Shown: piece by piece, positions 1 through 8,947 of the stretch
Numbering within the stretch: position 1 is the first letter of the stretch
How the letters are laid out: every line of letters starts with the position of its first letter
Assembly (NCBI RefSeq): GCF_017939745.1
Contig: NZ_JAGKQQ010000001.1
Coordinates: 5,642,001 to 5,706,000, forward strand
Length of the DNA stretch: 64,000 nucleotides
Origin: Gemmata palustris
GTDB taxonomy: Bacteria; Planctomycetota; Planctomycetia; Gemmatales; Gemmataceae
Direction of reading: 5' to 3'
The notes under the pieces: generated by a model
The model's input: the letters and a program-made list of their open reading frames with translations, nothing else
Database searches by the model: none
What the model was told of the DNA's origin: nothing
Made by a program: the position numbers and the translations under genes

Positions 1-1
1 C

Positions 2-760
2 GTCCGGATGACGACCACCTACCCGACCGGCCAGACCGGGGCGATCGACATCAATCTGTTCGCGAGCGCCGCGCCCGCGACCGTGGCGAACTTCCTGTCG
101 TACAACTACGACGGTACGGTCTTCCACCGACTGGAACCGAACTTCGTCCTTCAGGGCGGCGGGTTCACGTTCAACGACAGCGGAACGACCACGGCCACGG
201 CGTTCCCGCCGATCACTACGTCCCCGCCCGTTGTGAACGAACCGAACGTCTCGAACACGCGCGGCACGATCGCGATGGCCAAACTCGGTAGCGATCCCAA
301 CAGTGCGACCAACCAGTTCTTCTTCAACCTGGGCGACAACTCGGGCAACCTCGACGCCCAGAACAGCGGGTTCACGGTGTTCGGGCAGGTCATGCACGGC
401 GGTCAACAGGTGGTGGACGCCATCGCCGGGCTCTCCGTCTTCCGGAGCCTCAATTCCCCGGGCGCGGGGGCGGAAGCCTCGCCGTTCCCGATTCGGAGCG
501 GAGCGGACACGACCAACTTCCCGGCCAACGTCAACGCGACCGATATCGCGATTGTGACCACCGTGCGCGAACTGGCCGCGGTCGATCGGATGGGCTTCGT
601 GCCCACGAGTTCGGCCCCGGGTGTCGCGACGGCCAGCGTAAACCCAATGGGCCAACTGACGATCCACGCGGTCGCGAGCGGTACGACGACGATCACCGTG
701 ACCGCAACCGACCTCGATGGCTCGGCCACCCAGATCCAGTTCACGGTGACCGTGCCCTAA
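2..760 (+). CDS. Cyclophilin-type peptidyl-prolyl cis-trans isomerase with C-terminal Ig-like tail (5' partial)
   Basis: The frame is open to the window edge, so the true start probably lies upstream and the ATG at 8 may be an internal Met. The first ~150 residues match the cyclophilin fold: TVANFLSY near the start, the catalytic FHR followed by FVLQGGGF, then SATNQFFFNLGDN and FTVFGQVMHGGQQVVDAI. Cyclophilins catalyse cis-trans isomerisation of prolyl bonds. The last ~55 residues (from about VATASVNPMGQLTIHA to the end) are Thr/Val-rich with the beta-strand pattern of bacterial Ig-like (BIG2) domains, common in large secreted planctomycete proteins. Extracytoplasmic location is therefore likely, but no signal peptide can be seen because the 5' end is missing. 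A terminator-like hairpin follows. Confidence 0.85.
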   Translation, partial: VRMTTTYPTGQTGAIDINLFASAAPATVANFLSYNYDGTVFHRLEPNFVLQGGGFTFNDSGTTTATAFPPITTSPPVVNEPNVSNTRGTIAMAKLGSDPNSATNQFFFNLGDNSGNLDAQNSGFTVFGQVMHGGQQVVDAIAGLSVFRSLNSPGAGAEASPFPIRSGADTTNFPANVNATDIAIVTTVRELAAVDRMGFVPTSSAPGVATASVNPMGQLTIHAVASGTTTITVTATDLDGSATQIQFTVTVP

Positions 761-796
761 TCTGCAGCCGAACTTGTTGTTACAGTGAACACAATC

Positions 797-827
797 GAGC
801 CCGTACCGTTCATTGCGGTGCGGGCTC
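797..827 (+). terminator. Hairpin downstream of the cyclophilin gene
   Basis: Arms GAGCCCGTACCG (797-808) and CGGTGCGGGCTC (816-827) pair with one mismatch across a 7-base loop, 37 bp after the stop codon. There is no clear T-run, so this could be a factor-assisted terminator or a 3' stabiliser. Confidence 0.5.
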
Positions 828-879
828 AAGCCGTTTCTCGGATCAATCGATGCCCAGCACATCGACGCGGGTCACTGAT

Positions 880-1018
880 TACTAACAATCACTAACATTC
901 CCACCTCTGCGAACGGCTTTTTCGTCGAGCGGAGCCGGTCGCGGACCGGGTCAATTCTGCGATATTGCTGGACTTTTCTCCTCTGGGGGGCGAGCGCGAC
1001 TAACATTCGCTAACATTT
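880..1018. repeat. Paired short direct repeats in a gene-free stretch
   Basis: The interval 828-1242 has no convincing gene. The only structure seen is a tandem ACTAACA unit at 880-900 (ACTAACAATCACTAACATTC) and again at 999-1018 (ACTAACATTCGCTAACATTT), about 120 bp apart in the same orientation. The function is unknown; this could be a regulator-binding array or residue of a repeat element. Confidence 0.35.
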
Positions 1019-1242
1019 TCGGGCTCCCGCCCGGGTCCACGCCGCTTTTAACCCACAACAGCACGAGAGCGCACAAAACACCGGACGAATGCCGCGGCCC
1101 GCCACTAGTGAACTTGAATACATTATACCCAATCTCCGCGCCGCGCGAAGCACAACGCGAAAAAATCTCCGCCACCGGAGTGGGGTGAAATCACACGAAC
1201 CGCGCGCCGCGCCCACCGACGATGAATACCCCGTGCCCCGTT

Positions 1243-1623
1243 CTACTCCCGGTAGAAGCGCACACCGAACACGACGCGGAGAACGGCACCCGCCGCGCAC
1301 ACGAGGACCAGCGCGCCGCCGCTCATAATCACCCGGAAGTTCTTCGCGTCCCGAGTGCCTTGCAACCCGATAAACTCGCAGACCGAGCCCGCTGCGGCAC
1401 CCGTAACGAGAACGACAACAACGGCGAGAATCACAAACACCCAACCGAGTTCCGTTAAACGCGACGGCCTCGAACCGGCGCGCTCGCGATCATCGCCCCC
1501 GGGCGGTCTTCGCCAGGCGGGAACCTCGACCTCGCGCCCGCACGGGCACCGCACCGCGAGCCCCGCTTGCGACGAATCGGCCGCGACGTGTTGCCCGCAC
1601 CCGCAGGGGATTTGAACGTTCAT
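1243..1623 (-). CDS. Small zinc-ribbon membrane protein, hypothetical
   Basis: The start was placed at the ATG at 1623 (MNVQIPCGCGQ), because residues before it in the longer frame are arginine-rich and unlike the family. The 126-residue product begins with a double C-x-C zinc-ribbon-like motif (CGC at 7-9, CPC at 26-28), followed by a polar Arg/Pro segment. Two hydrophobic helices follow, about residues 58-78 (VFVILAVVVVLVTGAA) and 98-118. This layout, a cytoplasmic zinc ribbon tethered to two membrane spans, recurs in many uncharacterised Gemmata proteins. No catalytic motif is visible and the function is unknown. Confidence 0.6.
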   Translation of the reverse strand: MNVQIPCGCGQHVAADSSQAGLAVRCPCGREVEVPAWRRPPGGDDRERAGSRPSRLTELGWVFVILAVVVVLVTGAAAGSVCEFIGLQGTRDAKNFRVIMSGGALVLVCAAGAVLRVVFGVRFYRE

Positions 1624-1926
1624 CGAAGACCGCCTCGCGATCGAATTCGCCGCCCCGTGTGAGCGAATTACGCGCTCACAGAAATGACTCACGGGTCGGG
1701 CGCTGTGCCGGATATGCTACCGCCACTTTAGCGCGAGATCGAGCCTCAATATTCGGGCCAGATAATCGCGCGAGAAGAGCTTAGAAAGTGTGGTCCGCGC
1801 GCTCCACGAGCGGGATCAGAAAGTCGCTCGTAACCCTTAACAGTGTTCACGATTCGGCCAAACAACAAAGCCCGCGCACGGAGCGAGCGGGCCACATTCA
1901 AAACAAACGGTCTTCAGTCGCTCGTA

Positions 1927-3702
1927 TCACTTACCCGCGGTCCACCCGGGCCGGTCGAACGCGACCATCACCGTGGCGTTGCGGAGGTACAACCGCCCGC
2001 GGGCGACGATCGGGTGGTTCCAGGTCTTTCCCTTCACCGCGTCGACCTTCCACAGTTCCTCGAACTCGTCCGGTTTGGCCGCGACGCACGCCAACTGCCC
2101 CGTTTCGGACACGACGAGCAAGTTGTCGCCGACCAGGAGCACTTGCCCCGCCCCGTACTGGCCGTCCTTCCACGCGCGCGAGCCGTCCGCCAGTTTGAGG
2201 CACACGAGGCACCCGCTGTCCAAACCGTAAAGGTGCTCGCCCACGCGCACGACGTCGTTAAACTTCGGGGTGAACTTGGACGCCTTCCACACCTCCGACG
2301 CGGACCAGTTGCCCCCCTCGTTCTTCACCTTCACGCACCGCGTACCGATCCCGACGTTCCCGCCGCCGATCACGATCCGCCCGTCCGGGAGCACGAGCGG
2401 CTGAACCGTGGTCGGCTCGTTCTGGGCCGTCACCCAGTCGTACTTCCACAACTCCCGACCGGTTTCCGAGTCGTGGCCGAACAGCCCGGCACCGTTGAAG
2501 ATCAGCACCTGAGACGCGCCCGCGATCGTTGCCGGGTGCGGGGACGAATAGCCTTCCGTCCCCTGGGCCTCCACCGCCCACTGCGTCGCCCCGGTCGCGG
2601 CATCGAGTGCGGCGAGGCGCGGACCGGTTTTGGACGCCGGGTGAACGATGACCCGATCACCGACCACAAGTGGCGACGCGGAGTGCCCGAACGTCGGCTT
2701 CGTTGCTCCGAACCGGTCGGCCAAATTCACGACCCAGACCGGCTCACCGTCGGTCGCGCGGAGGCACATGATTGCGCCGCTCGCGGTGGCGGCGAACACG
2801 CGCCCGTTCGCATACGTCGGAGTCGCGCGCGGGCCGACGCCGCTCGGCGCATCGGCGTGCTTGCCCGGCTCGCCGCGCGCCCAGACCACATCACCGGTAT
2901 CGGCCCGGTAGCACACAACGGATTCGGAATCGCCCCGCTGCTCCTGCGTGTAGATGAACCCGCCGACCTCGCTGAACGAGGACCACGCCGGCCCGACCGT
3001 TGTGTTTCGCCAGAGTTCGCGCGGCGCGGTCCCGTCCCATCCACGCACCGCTGCCGCCGCCACCGCACCGTCGCGGTGCGCGCCCCGGAACCCGGGCCAA
3101 TCCAACGGTGACACGGGAACCAACTCCGCAACCGTACCGGTCGGAACCACGGTCGCACGGTCCGCGAGTTGTTCGGCCGCGCTCTCGGCAACCGACGGCA
3201 CCCACCGGTACGACGTGTCCATCTCGAACGTCCCCGTCACCCCGTCGAGCCGGAGCGCCAACCACGGCGACACCGCCGCCAGCGAGATCAGTCCGGCCGC
3301 CGGCCACCGCCGGGCGGCGGGGACAACGGCGAGCACCGAACCGGTGATCGCCGCGGTCAGCGGAATCCCCCAGATGCCCGCGAACGGGCGCATCTTTGAG
3401 TCCGCGCCAACGACCGCAATCGCGATACCCGCCGCCACTACCAGTACCCCGAGAACGCGCCGCCCGAATTTTCCGTCGCCGAGTGCCACCCACCACAGCG
3501 CGAACCCGAGCAGCGCCACGACCGGGCCGAGCATCACCATCAGCATCATCATTTGCGAAGGGATCGGGATGGAGTCGTTCCGTCCCGCCAGCCGGCCCAG
3601 GCCGTACATGCTGGCCCCGAAGACGATCGCCACCACCAGCGCCCGCCGCCACCCGGCCCGGACCGGTGCGGGCTCGGGCGCCCAGTCGGTTGGATCAGCC
3701 AT
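1927..3702 (-). CDS. Membrane-anchored PQQ-like beta-propeller protein (BamB-like)
   Basis: The 591-residue protein has about four to five hydrophobic segments in residues 20-160, including QMMMLMVMLGPVVALLGFA and VLGVLVVAAGIAIAVVG. A WPGFRGAHRDG motif near residue 205 opens a PQQ-type propeller in the planctomycete 'outer membrane biogenesis BamB' style. Propeller blades carry repeated A-x-D-A/T-TG-x-x-x-W strands: ALDAATGATQWAVEA, SETGRELWKYDW, CLKLADGSRAW. No quinone-dehydrogenase active site is evident, so it more likely acts as a scaffold or sensor than as an enzyme. It is divergent from the MarR-family gene at 3811, with 108 bp between, so the two may share regulation. Confidence 0.8.
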   Translation of the reverse strand: MADPTDWAPEPAPVRAGWRRALVVAIVFGASMYGLGRLAGRNDSIPIPSQMMMLMVMLGPVVALLGFALWWVALGDGKFGRRVLGVLVVAAGIAIAVVGADSKMRPFAGIWGIPLTAAITGSVLAVVPAARRWPAAGLISLAAVSPWLALRLDGVTGTFEMDTSYRWVPSVAESAAEQLADRATVVPTGTVAELVPVSPLDWPGFRGAHRDGAVAAAAVRGWDGTAPRELWRNTTVGPAWSSFSEVGGFIYTQEQRGDSESVVCYRADTGDVVWARGEPGKHADAPSGVGPRATPTYANGRVFAATASGAIMCLRATDGEPVWVVNLADRFGATKPTFGHSASPLVVGDRVIVHPASKTGPRLAALDAATGATQWAVEAQGTEGYSSPHPATIAGASQVLIFNGAGLFGHDSETGRELWKYDWVTAQNEPTTVQPLVLPDGRIVIGGGNVGIGTRCVKVKNEGGNWSASEVWKASKFTPKFNDVVRVGEHLYGLDSGCLVCLKLADGSRAWKDGQYGAGQVLLVGDNLLVVSETGQLACVAAKPDEFEELWKVDAVKGKTWNHPIVARGRLYLRNATVMVAFDRPGWTAGK

Positions 3703-3810
3703 AGCTCCCTCATTGGCATTGAGTTCGGGCGACGGGATGCAACAATGTGACAGCGAACGATCTGCGATCGGACTCGATTCTGTAATTACGGATATTGTAT
3801 AGGTTCAGCA
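3703..3810. promoter_or_regulatory. Divergent intergenic promoter region
   Basis: These 108 bp lie between the divergent PQQ-propeller and MarR genes and must hold both start regions. The AT-richest part (TAATTACGGATATTGTATAG, 3783-3802) lies just upstream of the MarR ATG and could contain its -10 region. ATTG/CAAT half-sites flank it (3794-3797 and 3808-3811), a possible but weak MarR-type operator. Confidence 0.3.
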
Positions 3811-4296
3811 ATGTCAAGTGAGACTGCGCTGTCGGGGGACGGCGCGCTGCGACTGGCCCGTGCGTTCGCCAACTTCGGCCCCGCTTACTTCAAGTGGGTC
3901 CAAAGTCAATTCGCTGCGTGCGGCGTCAGCTTTGCGCGCATGCGATTGCTCGCTGTGCTCCACAAGTTGGGGCCGCAAATCATGAGCAGCCTGAGTGACG
4001 AACTCGGGGTCACAGCGCGCAACGTGACGGCACTGGTAGACGCACTGGAAGGGGACGGGCTCGTTCGCCGGGTACCACACGCGACCGATCGGCGCGCGAC
4101 CGTGGTCGAACTGACGGAAACCGGCGCCCGGCACGGGTGCCTGATGGCGGGCGGCGCGCACCTGGAGATGATCGCGGCCCTGTTCCGCGATCTGACGGAA
4201 GAGGAACAGGGCCAAATGCTTTCGATTGTCACGAAGCTTCAGGGCTTACTCGCCCAGCGTGGCTTCACGGGCGGCCCCGTGACCGCCACCGAGTGA
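3811..4296 (+). CDS. MarR-family transcriptional regulator
   Basis: The 161-residue protein has the MarR winged-helix layout. An N-terminal dimerisation helix is followed by RMRLLAVLHKLGPQIMSSLSDELGVTARNVTALVDALEGDGLVRRVPHATDRRATVVELTE, which contains the recognition helix (VTARNVTALVDALE) and the wing with the conserved D-R-R. MarR proteins bind palindromic operators as dimers and usually respond to small phenolic or oxidative ligands. It is divergent from the propeller gene, the usual geometry for autoregulation plus control of the neighbour. The start at 3811 gives a normal-length N-terminal helix; no strong ribosome binding site precedes it. Confidence 0.88.
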   Translation: MSSETALSGDGALRLARAFANFGPAYFKWVQSQFAACGVSFARMRLLAVLHKLGPQIMSSLSDELGVTARNVTALVDALEGDGLVRRVPHATDRRATVVELTETGARHGCLMAGGAHLEMIAALFRDLTEEEQGQMLSIVTKLQGLLAQRGFTGGPVTATE

Positions 4297-4404
4297 CTGG
4301 TGAACGGCATCTAATCGCATGGAAAAGCTACCTGTCCGTAGCCGGCCTCTGTCAACCAATTGCAAACGCGGATAGCGCTGGGCCGTGAGCGGGGTATTGG
4401 TTGT

Positions 4405-4532
4405 GCCCTCTCCCCTTGCGGGAGAGGGTCGCCGCGCTTCGCGGCGGGGTGAGGGGTTGCTTCCCGATACAGGAGGTTACCCCTCACCCGGTTCGCAAAG
4501 CCTCACCACCCTCTCCCGCAAGGGGAGAGGGC
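4405..4532. repeat. Nested palindromic element in a gene-free stretch
   Basis: Outer arms GCCCTCTCCCCTTGCGGGAG... (4405-4429) and their reverse complement (4508-4532) enclose a second inverted pair, GGTGAGGGG (4449-4457) and CCCCTCACC (4480-4488). The whole is about 128 bp, lies between convergent genes (4297-4631) and could fold as a cruciform or long RNA hairpin. Closely similar CCCTCTCCC-type elements are common in unrelated bacterial genomes. A related G/C-run element sits inside the coding region at 25472-25595. Confidence 0.75.
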
Positions 4533-4631
4533 AAAAATCCGAAGCCGACTAAAGCCCAAGTTTGCAATCCGTTGTGTGACAGGGCAGTTACAGAAAATCG
4601 CCCAGGCAAGCGGCATGACACCGGCACCACT

Positions 4632-6455
4632 TCACGGGGACGATTTGCGCACGCGGGCCTCGATCACGGTGACAGCAGCCAGGGCACGGGTGCGCACCAC
4701 GGGGTCGTCCGTCGCCATCGCGTAGGTGCGTAACTCCTCCGCCGACTCGCCCCCTCCAACGGCCTCCAGAATGCCGATCGCGGTCAACCGCGTGGTCTGG
4801 TCGTCGGCGCGCTTCAGGAGCGCGAGCGCGGCCTGTTCCGCCGGCGCGCCGCCGATTTCCCGGAGCGACATCTTCGCCTGATTCGTTTCCTCGCCGGCCC
4901 GCCCGATGAGCGACTGGACCGCGCGCGCGGACTCAGGGTCCTTCCACCGCGGCAGTAACCGCAGCGCGCGGACGCGCTCCTCCTGGGTCGGCGACCGGAT
5001 CGCCGCGAGGCACGCCGCCCGCGCGCTCGCCGCGTTCGGGTCCGGGTCCCACTGCGTGAGCGCAGCCATCGCCGCGACCCGCACATCGGTTAACTGGTGT
5101 GCGCACAACGCTTTTAATTCGGCCGCCAGTTCCGTGCGGTCGTTGGCGTCCGCGGACCGAATCGGGTCGGTCTTCGCAAGGATTTCCAGGAGCTTGATGA
5201 GCGAATCGTAGGCGCGCTGGTCCCGGAACGTGCGCAGTTGCGCGAGCTTCGACTCCGCGACCGGGTCCGGTGCGGCCTTCTGATCGTTTTTCGCCAAAAA
5301 CGACTGCGCGACGGTCGCGAAAGCTGCTGCTGCGAAAGCCAGCCCCACGAGCACAACACCGGTAAGCACGAACCGGAGGGGGCGAAACTTCGCGTACTTG
5401 TACTGCGTGAGATAGTAGAGCGTAATCGGTGGGATCGCACACACGAGTCCGCGCTGCGGGTCGCGCATGTACGTCAAGAAGACGATCCATGCGTACCCGA
5501 TGACGATCTGCAAAACTCCGACCACCAACCCCGACACCCACAAACTCGGGTCGGTGAACAGCGTGACCAGTACGCACGCGACACCGATGCCGGTGAGTAA
5601 CATCCACGCGGCCGTTGACGGGCGCAAGTCGCGCCGCGGCGCGGGCGGCGGCCGCATCCGGCTGCTGAGCGCGGCGGTGAGTGCAACAGCAATGTCAACC
5701 TGTGTTTGCAACCGCACCGGTTCAGCGCGTGGGGCGCGCGACGGGGCATCGACCGCACGTGCGACGGGAGCTGGGGGAGCGGGCCGCTCAGGGGCACGCG
5801 GAGTTGGCGCGGGCGCGGAGGGTACGTTGCGGGCCGGTTGCGGCGGCGGGGTCGCGATCGCGATCGCGGTGGTGGGCTCCGGCTCGGGTTCGTGAACCGG
5901 TTCGGGCTCACTCTGTAGCAGCCGCGGAGCGGGGCGCGCGATTCGCGGTGCAACGGGTTCGGGATCGAATACGACCGGTACGGGAGCCGGCGGTTCTTCG
6001 GGAGCCCCATCCGGCTCGTGCTCGACATCCACGGGGGTCAGCCCGTGCATGTGAAGATCGGGGATTTGCGGGAGTTCGTTCGGTTCGTCCACAACGGGAG
6101 CCGACGCGACCAGTTCCCGCACCGGCTCAATTTCGGCCGGATGCGCGACATCCTGGTAAATCGGCTCCGTCGGTGGAGCAATCGGCTCCTCCACAGGCGC
6201 GACTTCGACTTCTGCGGGCGCGTCTTCGTGTGGGGTGAGCGGTAATTCGATTTCGGGAAACGATGCGGAGCGAACTTCGACCGGTATCGCGGGCGCGGGC
6301 GGGTTCAGCAATTCGCCCGTTTCCGTCAGCCAGAGTGCGGTATCGGCGGGGATTTGGTGTGGTTTCAGGCACGCTTTGCACACGCTCGACTGACCGGCCC
6401 GGCGCTCGTGAGCGACGGTCAGTGCGGCGCAGTGCGGGCAGCGGTACCGAATCAT
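4632..6455 (-). CDS. Zinc-ribbon, multi-pass membrane protein with C-terminal HEAT-like repeats
   Basis: The start at 6455 gives MIRYRCPHC at once, placing a zinc ribbon (C6, C9, C26, C29) at the N-terminus; the ten or so residues of the longer frame look non-coding. A long Pro/Glu-rich linker follows (about residues 50-270). Then come three or four membrane helices (about 275-380; MLLTGIGVACVLVTLF, LVVGVLQIVIGYAWIVFL, VLTGVVLVGLAFAAAAF). The C-terminal ~210 residues form alpha-helical repeats of HEAT type (LAAIRSPTQEERVRALRLLPRW, LTAIGILEAVGGGE). HEAT repeats usually mediate protein binding. The specific role is unknown. The protein is 607 residues from this start. Confidence 0.7.
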   Translation of the reverse strand: MIRYRCPHCAALTVAHERRAGQSSVCKACLKPHQIPADTALWLTETGELLNPPAPAIPVEVRSASFPEIELPLTPHEDAPAEVEVAPVEEPIAPPTEPIYQDVAHPAEIEPVRELVASAPVVDEPNELPQIPDLHMHGLTPVDVEHEPDGAPEEPPAPVPVVFDPEPVAPRIARPAPRLLQSEPEPVHEPEPEPTTAIAIATPPPQPARNVPSAPAPTPRAPERPAPPAPVARAVDAPSRAPRAEPVRLQTQVDIAVALTAALSSRMRPPPAPRRDLRPSTAAWMLLTGIGVACVLVTLFTDPSLWVSGLVVGVLQIVIGYAWIVFLTYMRDPQRGLVCAIPPITLYYLTQYKYAKFRPLRFVLTGVVLVGLAFAAAAFATVAQSFLAKNDQKAAPDPVAESKLAQLRTFRDQRAYDSLIKLLEILAKTDPIRSADANDRTELAAELKALCAHQLTDVRVAAMAALTQWDPDPNAASARAACLAAIRSPTQEERVRALRLLPRWKDPESARAVQSLIGRAGEETNQAKMSLREIGGAPAEQAALALLKRADDQTTRLTAIGILEAVGGGESAEELRTYAMATDDPVVRTRALAAVTVIEARVRKSSP

Positions 6456-6589
6456 CGACAACTCCGGGCGGGCGCACGGCACTGGCATTGGTCGGGCGTT
6501 CGTCCGAGACCAATCCTAGCTTATGCTCAGGCTCGAAGTACCACAACTCAAGCGAAAACTCGTCCCCAAATCGCCCACGAATTCAGGGC

Positions 6590-7150
6590 TCAATCGTTGT
6601 GCAACCGGCGAAGTCGCGGGGACAGGCGCAGAATCCACTGCACGCGCTCGAACTGATCGATCCACTCTTGAACGACCGCTTGTTGAACCGGGTCCGTGCC
6701 CTTCACGAAGCCGGTCGCGCACCCCTCGCCCGTAAGTTGCGACACCAGTTGACGATAGCGCGCGAGCGTGCGCTCGCCGTACCGGGCGACCTCCTGGCCG
6801 TCCTCGGAAAAGAACACCGCGACCGGCACGCGGTTCCCGCCGTTGATCTGCAGCGCGGCCTGCACGTCGGCGTGTTCATCGCGGTCGAGGTACCGCGTCA
6901 CGACGACGGGCGCAATTTCCGCGATTCGCTCGAAAATGGGACATTGTGACGAGCAATCCCCGCACCACGCCCCGGCGAGCACGAGCACGTTTGTGCGGCG
7001 CGTGAACGTGCGGAGCAACTTCTGCTGCTCGTCGGTAAGAAGCGTTTGCGCGGTCGCGGACTGCCACCGGGCGCGGTGCGATTCGTTGCCGTACTTCGCG
7101 AGGAATTCCGCGATGGGTAACCCGGCCTCGAACTTGGAAAAGAGGTTCAT
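6590..7150 (-). CDS. Thioredoxin-family protein
   Basis: The 186-residue product starts at 7150 (MNLFSKFEAG). A thioredoxin fold is indicated by VLVLAGAWCGDCSSQCP, with the redox pair C63-x-x-C66 plus a third Cys at 70, and by the cis-Pro segment NRVPVAVFF. The family reduces or oxidises thiols. The W-C-G-D-C motif and the preceding 50-residue helical region resemble cytoplasmic 'thioredoxin family' proteins that lack a signal peptide. No redox partner lies nearby. It follows other minus-strand genes by about 125 bp, so it is probably its own unit. Confidence 0.82.
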   Translation of the reverse strand: MNLFSKFEAGLPIAEFLAKYGNESHRARWQSATAQTLLTDEQQKLLRTFTRRTNVLVLAGAWCGDCSSQCPIFERIAEIAPVVVTRYLDRDEHADVQAALQINGGNRVPVAVFFSEDGQEVARYGERTLARYRQLVSQLTGEGCATGFVKGTDPVQQAVVQEWIDQFERVQWILRLSPRLRRLHND

Positions 7151-7202
7151 TGGTGCTCGTTCCGGTCTCAGTTTCAAACGGGGCTATTGAGGGATACCGC
7201 CC

Positions 7203-7238
7203 TACTCGTCGTCGTCTTTTAGCAGCTCTGACTTACGG
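7203..7238 (-). pseudogene. Possible remnant of the 3' end of the gene at 8093-8947
   Basis: Read on the minus strand, this stretch encodes SELLKDDDE plus a stop. It closely resembles the C-terminus PDLLKDDDD plus stop of the neighbouring gene (8095-8130), with CTTTTAGCAG identical in both. About 36 bp align with roughly eight differences. It may mark a duplicated gene end left when the MTEAEW-family gene between them arrived, or may be coincidence. Confidence 0.3.
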
Positions 7239-7275
7239 CCTCTTCAGGGTCAGTGATCCAGAGTGGACGTGGGCG

Positions 7276-7950
7276 CTACTCCTTGCCCAACACCAGATCC
7301 ACGACCCAGCACCCGCGCACGTGCGGCCCCGGTCCGCGGCAGTGGTCGAGCACGTCGGCGCTGTCACACCCGGCGTCCTGGAGCGCGTCGGCCAGAATCG
7401 GCATCGCACTGAAGTCACGGGAGTCGTACATCTGGGACGCGAGCGAAGCCGCGGTGGAGGTGCGCCAGGAGGGGGAGAAGGTGACGGGGCGGAAGGGGTT
7501 GCCGACGACGTCCCGGAACAGTTGTCGATGCGCGTCCCGCTCCGGTTCACGGAAGGCCTCGTCCCGAACCCCTCCTCGGAGGAATGCGACGACATCGACC
7601 AGGTTGTGTAGCGCCGACCACGCATGGCCCCAGTAATCCGGCGGGGAGCAAGTCACACATCCCCGAGCCGCCTGCGTCAGCGTTCGCTGGACCCAGGGGA
7701 GCGTGAGGTCGAGGTAGGTCCGGAGGGCGTCCCAAGCGAGTTGCCGCACCGCGTCTTCGTCTCCGATGCCGTCGGCAAGTTGCTCCGCATCAGAGACGAG
7801 TCGCTTCGCCTCGTCCCGGTTGAATAACTCCCAGTGTCGGCGGCAACACCCGACCGTGTACAGCCGGAGTTTCCGCCCAGTCAGTCGTTCAGCCGTGAAC
7901 AACAGCATCGGGTGAAGGTCGCGACCCTCCTGCCACTCCGCTTCGGTCAT
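7276..7950 (-). CDS. MTEAEW-family protein of Gemmata-type planctomycetes, function unknown
   Basis: The 224-residue protein opens with MTEAEWQEG, followed by RKLRLYTVGCCRRHW. It closes with NPFRPVTFSPSW, MPILADALQDAGC and the tail CRGPGPHVRGCWVVDLVLGK. I recognise this whole pattern as a large paralogous family of Gemmata-like genomes, usually annotated hypothetical. Conserved Cys-Cys and Cys-rich segments (GCVTCSPPDYWGH) suggest metal binding or disulfides, but no catalytic motif can be named. It is preceded by 142 bp of intergenic sequence and followed by a possible gene remnant. Confidence 0.8.
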   Translation of the reverse strand: MTEAEWQEGRDLHPMLLFTAERLTGRKLRLYTVGCCRRHWELFNRDEAKRLVSDAEQLADGIGDEDAVRQLAWDALRTYLDLTLPWVQRTLTQAARGCVTCSPPDYWGHAWSALHNLVDVVAFLRGGVRDEAFREPERDAHRQLFRDVVGNPFRPVTFSPSWRTSTAASLASQMYDSRDFSAMPILADALQDAGCDSADVLDHCRGPGPHVRGCWVVDLVLGKE

Positions 7951-8092
7951 CGGTCGCCCCCTGGAACCGCTCCCAGCATGACCGGTCCTCGGCCACGGTG
8001 CAAACTACCGGACGCCGTTCGGCCCGTGGCGAGCGTCCTATTGCGATTGGCGGGCTTCTGCTTCGGCCTCTTCGATGTCGGTACTTCCGCAA

Positions 8093-8947
8093 TTAATCGT
8101 CATCATCTTTTAGCAGGTCCGGCTTGCCGAACTGACTGAGGTCCACGCTTCCGCGCAACTCGCCCTCGGTGAGCTTGATCCGCAGTTCCAGTTCGCGGAG
8201 CTTCGTCTGGATCTGCTCCAGCTTCGTCGTCGCGTCGTTGCGGACGTGGTAGCGCGGCACCTCGGGATAGCCCAACTGCCGCTGGAGCGCGGCGAACAGG
8301 TACAACGGGTCGCGCTTGCGGCTGGCCTTCGCGATCTTGCCCTCTTTCTCGCCGAAGATTGGGGGAAGGCCCGGCTCGAACGCCGGGTTCCGCCGGCGCT
8401 CCTCGATCACGTACAGCTCGGACCTCAAGTACACGAGGTCGCTGAAGTCGATCTCGCCGACCTGTTTCCGCAAATCGTCGAAGTAGGCGTGCCAGTTGGC
8501 GTCGTAGAACGGGTCGAGCGCGAGCGCTTCGAGGCCGTCGAGGTAGCCGAGCCGGTTGCGCGAGATCGTCTCGAACTGGTAGACGAACAGCCCCGGCTTC
8601 GTGGGGTTGTTCGCCCGATACGTGGCCTCGCGCTCCAGGATGAGGAACGCCGTGGGCATCGGGAGCCGGGACTTCTCGCTCTCGGCCTGGCGCACGACGA
8701 ACGCCTGGAACGCGGTGAAGTAGTGCGGCAGCTTCGCGAACCCGTTCGCGACCAGCCCCGTGTGCTTCAATTCGGACGCCACGAACTGCACCGCATACGG
8801 CAGGCGCGTGCTGGACAGCAGCTCCTCGCCGACCCGCTGGAACACTTCTTGCGCCGGCTGGTTGTCCGCGACCCGCTCGCGCACGGTGCGGAACAGGTAC
8901 GCCTGCTCGATGTACTCTTCGCGGTCGAGGATGGTCGCGGTGCTCAT
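8093..8947 (-). CDS. Conserved hypothetical protein of planctomycetes
   Basis: The start at 8947 (MSTATILDREEYIEQAYLFR) follows an A/C-rich leader; the longer frame adds 39 unlikely residues. The 284-residue product is soluble and mostly alpha-helical. It has EYIEQAYLFRTVRERV near the N-terminus, TAFLILEREATYRA centrally, and a C-terminal helix (KLEQIQTKLRELELRIKLTEGEL, likely coiled coil) ending in an acidic tail LLKDDDD. No membrane segment, signal or enzyme motif is visible. I do not recognise a function. Confidence 0.75.
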   Translation of the reverse strand: MSTATILDREEYIEQAYLFRTVRERVADNQPAQEVFQRVGEELLSSTRLPYAVQFVASELKHTGLVANGFAKLPHYFTAFQAFVVRQAESEKSRLPMPTAFLILEREATYRANNPTKPGLFVYQFETISRNRLGYLDGLEALALDPFYDANWHAYFDDLRKQVGEIDFSDLVYLRSELYVIEERRRNPAFEPGLPPIFGEKEGKIAKASRKRDPLYLFAALQRQLGYPEVPRYHVRNDATTKLEQIQTKLRELELRIKLTEGELRGSVDLSQFGKPDLLKDDDD

